A stretch of 64,000 bases of DNA, taken from positions 1 through 64,000 of the forward strand of contig CAKVHT010000001.1 in the NCBI GenBank assembly GCA_934754375.1. The letters are read 5' to 3'. The position numbers were made by a program, and so were the translations under genes. The stretch comes from an uncultured Clostridia bacterium. Lineage in GTDB: Bacteria > Bacillota > Clostridia > Christensenellales > UBA1242. This document shows positions 34,426-45,100 of this stretch, piece by piece (position 1 is the stretch's first letter; the number at the start of each line of letters is the position of its first letter). Below the pieces are notes generated by a model that saw only the letters and a list, made by a program, of their open reading frames with translations, searched no databases and was not told where the DNA came from.

Positions 34426-34653
34426 ATGGACGAAAAAAAGCAGTCTAAAACCAGCATAATTTTAGATGCCGTTTGTGGCATACTTATGATTTTGTGCACA
34501 CTCGTTTATCTTATGATTGGCTTTATTGCACATATTTGGCATCCAACATGGGTTATTTTTGTGGCAGGTGGAATTGTGTGTGCAATCATTGGTATTATTA
34601 AAGATACTGTTGAGAAATTGAAATCACAAGACAACCAAAATAAAATGGATTAA
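34426..34653 (+). CDS. Two-TM small membrane protein, first gene of the LexA-controlled recA operon
   Basis: 75 residues: a Lys/Ser-rich start, TM1 (about 12-34), a short loop HIWHPTW, TM2 (about 43-60) and a charged tail KDTVEKLKSQDNQNKMD. Probably both ends are cytoplasmic. No family recognised. ATG 34426 has GGAGG 6 nt upstream. It begins the SOS transcript, and recA follows after 17 bp with no terminator, so it should be induced by DNA damage. SOS-induced small membrane proteins in other bacteria (SidA, YneA) delay cell division, which makes that a candidate role; no sequence similarity is claimed. Confidence 0.8.
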   Translation: MDEKKQSKTSIILDAVCGILMILCTLVYLMIGFIAHIWHPTWVIFVAGGIVCAIIGIIKDTVEKLKSQDNQNKMD

Positions 34654-34670
34654 TATTTTAAGGAGTATTT

Positions 34671-35663
34671 ATGACAGAAGATAGAAAAAAATCTTTAGAA
34701 GCAGCAATTGCTCAAATTGAAAAAACTTACGGCAAAGGTTCAATTATAAAGATGGACGAAACCAATTATGGCGATGGCATTGAAGTTATACCTACAGGTT
34801 GTTTGCCTCTTGATATGGCTTTGGGTGTTGGCGGTTTGCCAAGGGGCAGAATTGTTGAAATTTATGGCCCAGAAAGTAGCGGTAAAACAACAGTTGCATT
34901 GCATGTGATTGCTGAAGCGCAACGCATGGGAGGAACAGCGGCATTTATTGATGCTGAACATGCACTTGACCCTATTTATGCATCAAAATTGGGTGTTGAT
35001 ATTGGTTCAATGTACGTTTCACAACCAGATACTGGCGAACAAGCACTTGAAATCACTGAACAACTTGTGCGCAGTGGTGGTGTTGACATTGTGGTTATCG
35101 ACTCGGTTGCAGCCCTTACCCCAAAAGCAGAAATTGACGGCGAAATGGGCGATAGTTTTATCGGTTTGCAAGCACGTTTGATGAGCCAAGCATTGCGTAA
35201 ACTCACTGGTGTTACAGCAAAAAGCAAAACCCTTGTTATATTCATCAACCAATTGCGTGAAAAAGTTGGTGTTATGTTTGGTAATCCTGAAACAACACCA
35301 GGTGGTAAGGCACTTAAATTCTATTCTTCAGTCCGCCTTGATGTAAGAAAAGTTGATACAATCAAAAACGGGCAAGACATGATAGGTTCACGCACACGTG
35401 TTAAAGTTGTTAAAAACAAAGTTGCTCCACCTTTCAAAACAGCAGAATTTGATATTATGTATGGCGAAGGTATTTCAATCCTTGGGTGCTTGATTGATGC
35501 GGCGATTGAAACAGAAGTTGTTGAAAAATCGGGCAGTTGGTTCAGCTATAAAGGCGATAAAATTGGTCAAGGTAAAGAGAATGTTAAAGCATATCTCACA
35601 TCTCACCCAGAAATTGCTGATGAAATTAATGCCGAAGTTAGAGAAAAACTTTCAAATAAATAG
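34671..35663 (+). CDS. recA: Recombinase RecA
   Basis: Forms the ssDNA filament for homologous recombination and triggers LexA self-cleavage. 330 residues, slightly short at the C-terminus. Walker A GPESSGKTT (about 64-72); DNA-binding loops around residues 155-165 (GEMGDSFIGLQARLM) and 195-210 (FINQLREKVGVMFGNPETTPGG); the C-terminal domain ends in VREKLSNK. ATG 34671 with AAGGAG upstream. Second gene of the LexA-box operon. Confidence 0.98.
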   Translation: MTEDRKKSLEAAIAQIEKTYGKGSIIKMDETNYGDGIEVIPTGCLPLDMALGVGGLPRGRIVEIYGPESSGKTTVALHVIAEAQRMGGTAAFIDAEHALDPIYASKLGVDIGSMYVSQPDTGEQALEITEQLVRSGGVDIVVIDSVAALTPKAEIDGEMGDSFIGLQARLMSQALRKLTGVTAKSKTLVIFINQLREKVGVMFGNPETTPGGKALKFYSSVRLDVRKVDTIKNGQDMIGSRTRVKVVKNKVAPPFKTAEFDIMYGEGISILGCLIDAAIETEVVEKSGSWFSYKGDKIGQGKENVKAYLTSHPEIADEINAEVREKLSNK

Positions 35664-35814
35664 CCTTAAAAATACTGCAAAACTTATTTTTGTAAATTGA
35701 TTGCTTTGTTTAGATAGCAACAAAAAATTGTAGGCATAAAAAAGGTCCTGCTTATATTGATTTTATTAAAAAATTACACTTAAATGTATTTTAAAAATAC
35801 ACATTCAAAAGACT

Positions 35815-37506
35815 ATGTTACAAACTTTAAATATTGAAAACGTTGCGCTGGTTGATAGTGCAACACTAAATTTTGATAGTAAACTCAATGTTATCAGTGG
35901 CGAAACTGGTGCGGGCAAAAGCATCATGCTTGATGCATTGAGTTTTGTTTTTGGTGGGCGCAGTGACAAATCTCTTATTCGCACTGGGCAAAACAAGATG
36001 AAGGTGGAAGCAATTTTCACCGGTCTTTCAAAATCGCACATAGAATATATAAAAAATGAATTAGATATTGAGTGTGGCGAAGAAATGTTTTTGTCACGTG
36101 AACTTGATTTAAACGGCAAAAATGTGTGCAAAATCAATGGCGAACTTGTGCCAGTTGCAATGGTTAAAAAAATATGCCAAAAATTGGTTGATATCCATGG
36201 GCAGAGTGAGCATTTGGCAATTTTGGATAACGATTATCAACTTAAAATCATTGACCTTTTCAGCAAATCGGCAAATGAATATTTGAATAGGATAAATCAG
36301 CATATTGATTCTATCCGTGAGATTGATGCAAAAATCAAGTTGCTTGGGGGCAACGAGCAAGAAAAGCAAAATTTGATTGATTTATATACCTATCAAATAC
36401 AAGAAATAACAAACGCAAACATTAAAGATGGCGAATTTGAATCATTGTCAGAAGAAAAGAAAGCCATGCAACAGTTTGAAAAAATCAACGATAATTTAAA
36501 CGAGTATCTGTCAGCTTGCTATAAAAATGCTTATACAAATTCAGCAGTGGAAAGCCTTGAACAGGGTGCAAAATTGCTGGATAATCTATCCAACTTTGGC
36601 GACAAATATTTGTCACTTGCTGATAGGTTAAAAAGCATAGCGCTTGAATTGGAAGATATCAATGAAACAGTTTTAGATATTAGGAACAACAACGTTTTTG
36701 ACCAAGAAAAATTTGATTTTATTGATTCTCGCCTAGATTTGATAAAAGCCTTATTCCGTAAATATGGTGGCAATTATCAAAACATGGTTGAATATTTGAA
36801 CAAAACTCAAGATAATCTTTTCAATTTAACCAACGGTGCCGAGTTATATCAGCAATTGCAATCACAACGTGAACAAATTGTTGAAAAAATCATTGCAGAG
36901 CAAAATCAACTTACTGTTTTAAGGCAAAAAACCGCCAAAGTTTTGTGCAAAAAGATGCAAGATGAGTTGCGTTCATTGGGTATGCCTAACGCAACACTTG
37001 ATATCAAATTTGAAAAAATTGCTGAACCATATAGTTCAGCAGGTGCAGATAGGGTTGAATTTATGTTCAGTTCTAACTTGGGCTTTGAGTTAAAAGAACT
37101 CAACAAAGTTGTGTCTGGCGGTGAAATGAGCCGTGTAATGTTGGCTTATAAAATTGTGGTAAGCGAAGTTGATGATATTCAAACAATCGTGTTTGATGAA
37201 GTTGATAGCGGTTTAAGTGGCAACATAGCAATGGTTGTGGCAGAATATATGGCTCGATTGGGCAAGTTTAAGCAAATCATTGCAGTGTCACATTTGCCAC
37301 AAATATGTGCAATGGCAGACCACAATTTAAAGGTGGAAAAACATTCAGCAAACGGAACAACAAAAACACAAGCTTCAGTTTTAACAGGCGACAGTTTGTA
37401 TCAAGAAATTGCAAGATTGATGGGTGTTGCAAACAAAACAGACAGTAAAGTTGCATTAGAATTGAAAGAAAAATGCAATGATTACAAAAAGCAATTTGCA
37501 AAATAA
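35815..37506 (+). CDS. recN: DNA repair protein RecN
   Basis: SMC-like ATPase that tethers broken DNA ends for double-strand break repair. 563 residues, typical. N-terminal MLQTLNIENVALVDSATLNF and Walker A GETGAGKSIM (about 30-39); a central coiled-coil region (about 150-370); ABC signature VSGGEMSRVMLA (about 431-442); Walker B VFDEVDSGLSG (about 462-472); then HLPQICAMAD. ATG 35815 is the family-typical start, but there is no convincing Shine-Dalgarno sequence or LexA box in the 151-bp gap after recA, so how it is expressed is unclear. Confidence 0.97.
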   Translation: MLQTLNIENVALVDSATLNFDSKLNVISGETGAGKSIMLDALSFVFGGRSDKSLIRTGQNKMKVEAIFTGLSKSHIEYIKNELDIECGEEMFLSRELDLNGKNVCKINGELVPVAMVKKICQKLVDIHGQSEHLAILDNDYQLKIIDLFSKSANEYLNRINQHIDSIREIDAKIKLLGGNEQEKQNLIDLYTYQIQEITNANIKDGEFESLSEEKKAMQQFEKINDNLNEYLSACYKNAYTNSAVESLEQGAKLLDNLSNFGDKYLSLADRLKSIALELEDINETVLDIRNNNVFDQEKFDFIDSRLDLIKALFRKYGGNYQNMVEYLNKTQDNLFNLTNGAELYQQLQSQREQIVEKIIAEQNQLTVLRQKTAKVLCKKMQDELRSLGMPNATLDIKFEKIAEPYSSAGADRVEFMFSSNLGFELKELNKVVSGGEMSRVMLAYKIVVSEVDDIQTIVFDEVDSGLSGNIAMVVAEYMARLGKFKQIIAVSHLPQICAMADHNLKVEKHSANGTTKTQASVLTGDSLYQEIARLMGVANKTDSKVALELKEKCNDYKKQFAK

Positions 37507-37564
37507 GCTTATTTATTTGTATGTGCAAAAAATATGATTCATAATTGAACACAATAACAAAACA

Positions 37565-37592
37565 AAAAACCACCAAATTGGTGGTTTTTTTA
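37565..37592. terminator. Bidirectional terminator between recN and ferredoxin
   Basis: AAAAAACCACC, 4-6-nt loop, GGTGGTTTTTTT. Symmetric, serving both convergent genes. Confidence 0.92.
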
Positions 37593-37629
37593 ATAAATGT
37601 AGATTTCTAATTTATCATTAAAAATCTTA

Positions 37630-37812
37630 TTACTTTTTATTTTCTTCTTTTTCGATAGTTATTGCGGACACTGGGCAAAATTGTTCACAACTGCCACATT
37701 TGATACATTTCTTTGGATTGATTTCTGCTTTGCCATCAACAAATTTAATTGCACCAACCGGGCAAATTGAAATGCAAGCACCACATGAAATGCACTTTGA
37801 TTTGTCAACCAT
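37630..37812 (-). CDS. Ferredoxin, 2[4Fe-4S]
   Basis: 60 residues. ATG 37812 has AAAGGAG upstream; the longer in-frame reading to 37872 lacks a ribosome site and would add a non-homologous tail. Two cluster motifs: CISCGACISICPVG and CIKCGSCEQFCPVS. Small clostridial-type electron carrier for low-potential reactions, fitting an anaerobe. Partner enzymes are not adjacent. Confidence 0.95.
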   Translation of the reverse strand: MVDKSKCISCGACISICPVGAIKFVDGKAEINPKKCIKCGSCEQFCPVSAITIEKEENKK

Positions 37813-38221
37813 AATTTTCTCCTTTAATATATATGTCAAACCCCTAAAAATTGTTAGTTTGAAGTTTTGCAATTATCTTGGCACATAAATCAAATTGCAA
37901 AATTATTCTAGCACTTACGGGCAATTTTGTCAATATTTTCTGCATGTTTACAAAATTTGGTAGGCAGTGTATAAAATACACAACATATTGCGTGATTTTG
38001 TTGAAATTTGTTGTCAAAAAACCAATTGTTGACGGCTAAATCATTATTTTTAGCAATAAAAATGCAAAAGCTAAATAAAAAATAAATGTATTTGTAAATC
38101 ATACAATATTTTCAATTTTTTGATAAGAATTTTTGATAATATTTTTGATTTAAAATCACAAAACATCGTGAATTTAGAAGATTCTTATGGAAAAATTATT
38201 TTTGTAAAATAATTAAATGAT
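37813..38221. other. Intergenic region without a recognisable gene
   Basis: AT-rich 409-bp spacer between divergent ferredoxin and trxB. Short frames exist but have no ribosome site or family resemblance. It should contain the ferredoxin promoter, which I could not place with confidence. Confidence 0.6.
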
Positions 38222-38250
38222 TTGGAAAATTTTTGATATTTGGGTACAAT
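38222..38250 (+). promoter_or_regulatory. trxB promoter giving a leaderless transcript
   Basis: TTGGAA at 38222-38227, 17-nt spacer, TACAAT at 38245-38250, then 6 nt to ATG 38257. Confidence 0.65.
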
Positions 38251-38256
38251 AAAAGT

Positions 38257-39150
38257 ATGAAATACGATGTGGTAATTATTGGTGGTGGTCCAGCAGGGCT
38301 TTCTGCGGGCATTTTTACTTGCCGTGCCGGACTTAAAACTTTGTGCTTGGAAAAGTTAGGCGTTGGCGGTCAGGCATCAATCTCACCAGAAATATCCAAC
38401 TATCCAGGTTTAGGGCAAATTTCTGGTTTTGATTTAGGGCAAAAGATTGCAGAAGACGCAACAAAAACAGGCTTGCAAATTGAATACGAAACAGTTGAAA
38501 AATTGTCACAAACAAAAACTTGTTTTAGCATAAAAACAAAGCACAACAACTATTTGGCAAAAAAAGTGATTTTGGCATCTGGCGCAAAGGTTAGGCATTT
38601 AGGTGTTGAAAACGAACAAAATTTTATTGGCCGTGGTGTAAGTTATTGTGCAAGTTGTGACGGGACATTTTTTAAAGGCAAAACTGTTGCAGTTGTTGGC
38701 GGGGGAAACACTGCTATCGGTGATGTCATTTATTTATCCCGTCTTGCAAAAACAGTTTATCTTGTGCACAGAAGGGACGAGTTTAGGGCAAACAAAGTTG
38801 ATGTTGACAAGGTTAAAAAACTTAAAAATGTAAAAATAATTACACCTGCCACTGTTGAAAAACTGAACGGCAAAAATCAACTTGAAAGTTTGACAATAAA
38901 CTGCAATGGACAACCAAAAACAATAAAAGTTGATGGGCTTTTTGTCGCAATTGGATACGAACCAGATTTATCCTTTGTTGATATAAATATCAAAAAGGAT
39001 AAAAACGGTTATGTTTTAGTTGACGAAAACAAGCAAACAAGTGTAAAATATTTGTATGCTTGCGGGGATATTACCAGCAAAAAATTTAAACAAATAATAA
39101 CTGCTTGCGCCGATGGGGCAATTGCGGGCAACAGTTGTGTTGGGGAATAA
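38257..39150 (+). CDS. trxB: Thioredoxin reductase-type flavoprotein
   Basis: FAD/NAD(P)H enzyme that reduces thioredoxin through a redox disulfide. 297 residues. FAD site GGGPAGLSAG (about 9-18); redox-active CASC at about 131-134 (CATC is usual); NADPH site GGGNTAIGD and HRRDEFRA, the Arg pattern for NADPH; second FAD segment ACGDIT near 270. ATG 38257 has no Shine-Dalgarno sequence. Its stop overlaps the start of the next gene by 1 nt (TAATG), so the large surface protein is translationally coupled to it. Confidence 0.94.
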   Translation: MKYDVVIIGGGPAGLSAGIFTCRAGLKTLCLEKLGVGGQASISPEISNYPGLGQISGFDLGQKIAEDATKTGLQIEYETVEKLSQTKTCFSIKTKHNNYLAKKVILASGAKVRHLGVENEQNFIGRGVSYCASCDGTFFKGKTVAVVGGGNTAIGDVIYLSRLAKTVYLVHRRDEFRANKVDVDKVKKLKNVKIITPATVEKLNGKNQLESLTINCNGQPKTIKVDGLFVAIGYEPDLSFVDINIKKDKNGYVLVDENKQTSVKYLYACGDITSKKFKQIITACADGAIAGNSCVGE

Positions 39151-42100
39151 TGAAGAAAAACGCATTTAGGTTTATATTAAGTTTTGCAGTGGCTATTTTA
39201 TCACTGCTTGTTTGTCTGCCAAAAAATTCAGTTTGGGCAGCAACTGTTGCACAAGACCAAGCAACATGTTACATGATTGATACTGGTGGCAGCACCTATC
39301 AAACCAACATTGATGCGGGCTCAGCAACTGGTTATGGCGAATATTTGTTGGGGGATACCGATATTGCGCCAATCAAAGCCAGCGCAAAAGCAGGGTTCTA
39401 TGTTGCGGGTTGGCAAATCAGTTTTACTGAAGTTGTCTCAGCGGACTACCAAGTCACAAGGAAAATTGATGGGCGGACAATTGCCGACAACACCGCAATT
39501 TATCAAGAGTCAAGTTTTGCAATTAGTTACGAAACGGAAGACGGACAATCTTTTAATGTAAACTACACAATTTCTCAATCAGATTTAGACAACGATGGCT
39601 ATTTTGAACAATCAATATTGTCAACCAGCCAAATCGTTGAAAATATAAAAGTAAACCCAGTTTATGACTACATATACACAAATGTTGACGCCACCGAATT
39701 TGTTGCGCTTTCAAATTTAGGTGCATACCAAACAGTTTCAAACATTTTGGGTGGCACTGATCTGGTGTATTTAACAAGTTCAACTGATGAAGCGGTTACA
39801 GTTTATCACAATGCCTACCTTAAAACTGACGGGAAATATTTCTATTATGGCGATGTTTATGCTGACGGCGACAATTATTATACATTAAATGAAAGGTCTC
39901 CAAAAGTTGATGACGGCAAAATCACAATGCAAGTGCCGGTTCAAAAAGGCAGATATCGTCTTAACCAACAGGTTGAATATAGCACAGATATTGATGTGAA
40001 CACTGACTTCAATTTAGGGCACAACATTGACATAGTTGGTGTGGGCTTAACCATTGACGGGGAAACAGCACAAATTTTGAAGTCTGGTGAAAACAGTTTT
40101 AGTTTAACACAAGACCAATATTTGCGTTCAACAAACATTCAAATCAATTTTGTTGTAACTGAAAATAAAAGCCATTTGGCAGAATTATCAGTTGATTATG
40201 ACAAACTTTACATTGCAACAGTTACCCCAACAATCAGTGGTGCAACAGCAGGCGAGAATGAAGAACTTTTGCGCAATGCATTGACAATTGAAAAAACCGC
40301 ATATTTCTCACAAATCGAAGAAAAGAAAAGATATTTTATAAAAGACCCTGTGTCAGGAACAAATGCCGTTGGTTTTAAATTGACCGCAAACCCAAAAATT
40401 GTTTATCAGGGTTATGAATACTATAATTTTGAAAGTTTAAGTTCAACCAACAGTGCAGTTCAGTCAAGCATCAACAAAAACAACTTGAATTTAACAAAAG
40501 CAATTGATACTGATTTTGAATTGGTTGTGAATTATACTCCAATTTTATATAGTGTTGATTTTAAATTTGTTTTGTATGATACTGCAACCAAAAAATTTAT
40601 GGCGCTTGAAGGAGACTATTTTGTTGAAAACTCTCTTAAACTTGAACGTGGACAAACTTCTAGCGAAATATCTAAAACAACAGTTTCAAACAATGTAGGT
40701 TACAACTTCTTTGGCTTTGTTGATGAACAATATACTTCAAATTTGACAGTTAATGATGGTGCAACAATTAACACAACAATTCAAGTTACAATCAACAAAA
40801 CATATCCAACAAACAAAACCATTTTGATGTTGTTTGTTGAAAAAGAATATCAAATCAAGTTCAACAACTTGAACAACATAAATTTAAACAATGGTGTAAA
40901 AGATGTTTATCCAATAAACAATCTTGCAATGAGTGTGAACAGGGCTGACAATGTTTCAACAGTTGCCATTGATGACCTTAATGCAGGAAACATTGACCGT
41001 ACTTTTGCAAAAACTGTTAAGATTGGCGACAAATTAACAATTGTTGCCTCAATCAACAAGGGCTTTAAACTTTTGGGCTTTGGCTTAAATAATGGCGCAA
41101 AAACATTTGATGGCACAAGTTTTGACTTGACGTTGACACAGACCTTGCTTGCAAATTATGACAATGCCAACACAGACATAATTGACATTTTCGATTTTGA
41201 GGAGTTTGAAAAATACACTTTAACTTACACCTTAAATGGCGATATAGGCACGGGCGAAAGCAAAGTGCTTATGGCAGACATTAGTGTTGAGTACAACGGC
41301 ACAGTTTATGACAAATCCAACACAACTGATGATATAACTTATGTTGAATTGGGTGGCGAAAAAGCACAAATTATCATTTCCAACTTAAAGCTTTATGAAA
41401 AAGTTAAATTGATAAGCCGTGCAAAAAGCATAAACAACGACAATAACGAACCATATTTCTTGTTTAACCGTTATACTGAAAACTTTCAAACTAACTTTAC
41501 ATTGGTTGAAACTGACCCACCAGCAATGCTTTATACAGTTCAAAAAGATATTGAAATTTTTGTTGTGTATTCTTTGCCAGGTTTAAAACTTCAACTTTCA
41601 ATTGATGATGGAACAGCATACGATTTAAGCCAAAATTTGCAACAAGGCACAACTTATTTAACAGATGCTGATGGCAATCGTGTTGATTTCGAAACCACAG
41701 ACCTTCAACCTTCAAAAAGATATACTCTCACATTGAACAATGCTTTCAATTTTGGTTTTGAGTTGTTGGGATATAACTATAATGGAACAGTTCATTTGGC
41801 ATCAAGTTTGGCAGACCCTTACACATTTGAATTCACAACATTAAGCACAACACAAATTCACTACATCGAGATTTTGACAAAGCAAGTAAAATTCAAATTG
41901 AATGTGAATTATGCTTATAATATTGAGCAAACTCCAGTTTTAAAACAATCATTTGATGACATCACAGTTTCTAATTTACATTTGGAATTTGAAACAGATG
42001 AAGGATACTATGTTTCACAAGCATATTTTGTAAATGCTTTGGGCAATAAAACAAGATATGAAGCTGCAGAATGTGACAACAATTATGCTTCCAGTTCTTA

Positions 42101-45100
42101 CATATACAATTTCACAGCCAGCGAACTTGAACAATTGATTGGTGCGTATGGTGTGGTTGTTGATGATGTGACAAATTTGAACATGCTTGTGATTTACAGT
42201 TTGCATGTTTACAGGGTTAAAGTTAGTTACAGTCTGGTTACATCAAAAGGTGTGTATGACAATCGTGTAAATTTCCCAGCCGTAACAATGACCGCTAATG
42301 GCGACAAGATTTTATATATAGATGATGCTGGTTCAAGGACTTTCTACAACATTCCTTATGGCGCAAATGTTGTCTTAACGGCAGATGAAAACAACGAAGA
42401 GGGCATGTCTGCTTATGGATGGATTTATGATGTTCAACCAGGTTTTAGTTCAAATTTAACACAACTTACAATTCAAAAATTAACCGCTGACCAGAATTTA
42501 GAATATAAACTGAACTATAATGTTTATATTGTAAAAATTGAACAAACTGGCAACACAAAACAACCGATAGTTGTTATTACAGACCCGTCAACAGGCAAAG
42601 CAGTTGATAAAATTTCACGTTTTGACAGCCTTTCAATAGATATGAATGCTGATAGACAAAATGGCTGGCGATTTGTGAATATGTACTATTATAAAAATCA
42701 ATATGTCGTTTATAACTATAATGAAGCGGATTTTGCAACCAAAGAATTATATATAATTGAAAATGGTCAATATGTTATAAACACTCAAGCGTATGATTCA
42801 AATCTTACATATTACACAAAAGAAAAGGTTCAAGTAGATTTTTCTGCTTTTGCAAGATATGATTACAACGAAACAAGTTGGAAAAATGAATATAAAAATT
42901 TATATGTTTTGGTGGCAGGGGAATATAAACGTAACGATTCAAGCATTTATGATGATTCAAGAGAGTATTATTCTTACAAACAAACCATTTTTGAAGATAT
43001 CAATTTCCAAGCAGGCAACTATCTTGCTGAAGTTGATGAAAACAAAGTGTATTCAATAACGTTTTATGTATATTACGATTACATTGATATTTCACTCAAC
43101 ATTCAAGCAAGTGTCAGTGGCATAAATAATTTGAAACGTGGCGACTTGTCATTGTTGCCAATTGATTATGCTGATTTAACATTCAGTGTTGTCAGCAATT
43201 TAAGTCAAGAAAAATTGTTGGAAAAGCCTTATTCAGTAACAATTAATGACAACCTTGTTAGGATAGCCGTTAAACTTGCAAACATCAATGTTGATGGACA
43301 GGAATATAACCTTTCAAATGGTGTTAAATTGGTGCAGGCTTACGTTGGCGATAAAACAACAGGTAATATAAACATCATTGATAAAGGGGCAGGTGTTTAT
43401 GTACTTGAATTTTATGTGGCATCAATGCTTAACAACAACTGTGTTTCAGAAAATGATAGTTTTGAAATCTATTTAACCTATCAAGTTATCAACAAGCATA
43501 TGGAACTTACAACAAGCATTGAAGCAAGCGAATTTTATCGTGACACCACAGGCAACACAATTTTCAGCATGAGCAACGATCAACTTGTTTACGGCTTTGG
43601 TGCAGGTAGCAGTAGTTCAAGAGGCGCAAATAAAATTTCAGTAGATTTCCAATTCTTGGGCAAAGTTTTAGTTTCTTATGCCTTTATTAATCCATATCAA
43701 GAATACAATCAATATTTCAAAATCACTGGTATAAAGTTATACTCAATCACAACAACCACAAATGCGTTTGGCTATATAACTTATGTAAAAGGCGATTTGA
43801 TTAGGGTTGCAACAGCAGAAGAACTTGCAAAATTAGGCATCACAAATGCAACAATAGGTTCAAATTTTGATTATCGCTTTATCGACAACTTATATATAGA
43901 ACTTCAAGTTCAACCGGTTATCAAAGTTAATGGTGACAACAACAGATTTTATTTCACATTCAATTGCGACAATCAAGGCAATGGTATTGAACAAAATTTA
44001 ACAGTGGGGCAAGATTCAAGTTGCCACATTGAAATGGCACAAATTTTGCAAGATTATTTGAGTTTAACCTATCACAAGAGCATCACTCAAAATGGTGTGA
44101 TTATTGGCTATTCAGCTGATAATGCACAATTGATAGATGCTGACACATATTTGGTAAAAATCGAATTTAAAGGATATGGCAGTTGGGCATGGCTTACCAG
44201 CCTTAAATATGACAATGATATCTATGTAGTTGTCTCTCCAAAAATCATAGAACTTAAAGTAAATGATGAGACATTCTCACGTAAACAAGTTTATGAAAAA
44301 GAATACGAAGGCAAATCAGCCTACAATTTCAACAATGTTGCCGACTTGTTAAACTATGTTTACATCACAGACGGCAACAGAAGTTATCCATACACTGAAG
44401 CAAACGACAATTTGCGTTTGGTTCAATCTATGTTGATTGCAAAAATTTGTTATTTAAACAATGACACTTTAGTATATTCTGGCATTGCAACAAAGAACGG
44501 AGAATTGTTCAATATTGAACTTTCTGGGCTTCAAATCAACAATAAAAACTTCAAACTTAAAAAGGATAGTTTGCTGTTTGAAAGTGCAATAAAAATCAAT
44601 CAAAAAGAAATCACATTGTCTGGTGTTAAAGTTTATGATAAAGTTTATGACGGCACAGACAGGGCAGAATATCAACTTGATGCTGAAATAAAATGGCTTG
44701 GCGTAATTGCTGGCGATATTGTAAATTCGCCTTTGGCAAAAGACCTTGATTTGAGATTTGAACGTGATGAAAAAGGCAATGTTAAAATTGGATATAATAT
44801 CAACGTTTTGATTGATGCAAGCCAAGTGTTGAAAGGTGACGATGCTGATAACTATAAAATCAAAGTGAATGGCACAACCGCAACTATTTATCCTTACAGT
44901 GTCTCTGCCGAGGTTGAAGGGTTTGGAACAATTGAAGTTAAAAATGACAAAGGTTTAATGGTTGAAGGCAGTGAAACAAGGCATGACCTGGCAGGATTGA
45001 TACCTGTTAATGCCAAACTTAAAATTGAAGTTATTTATGCTGATAGCCCTGAATATATTGCAATTTATCCAAACATTTCAAGATTTATCAATCGTAATCA

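Noticed and set aside
37908..38102. 64-codon minus-strand frame upstream of ferredoxin
   Set aside because: No ribosome site and no recognisable pattern; treated as spacer.
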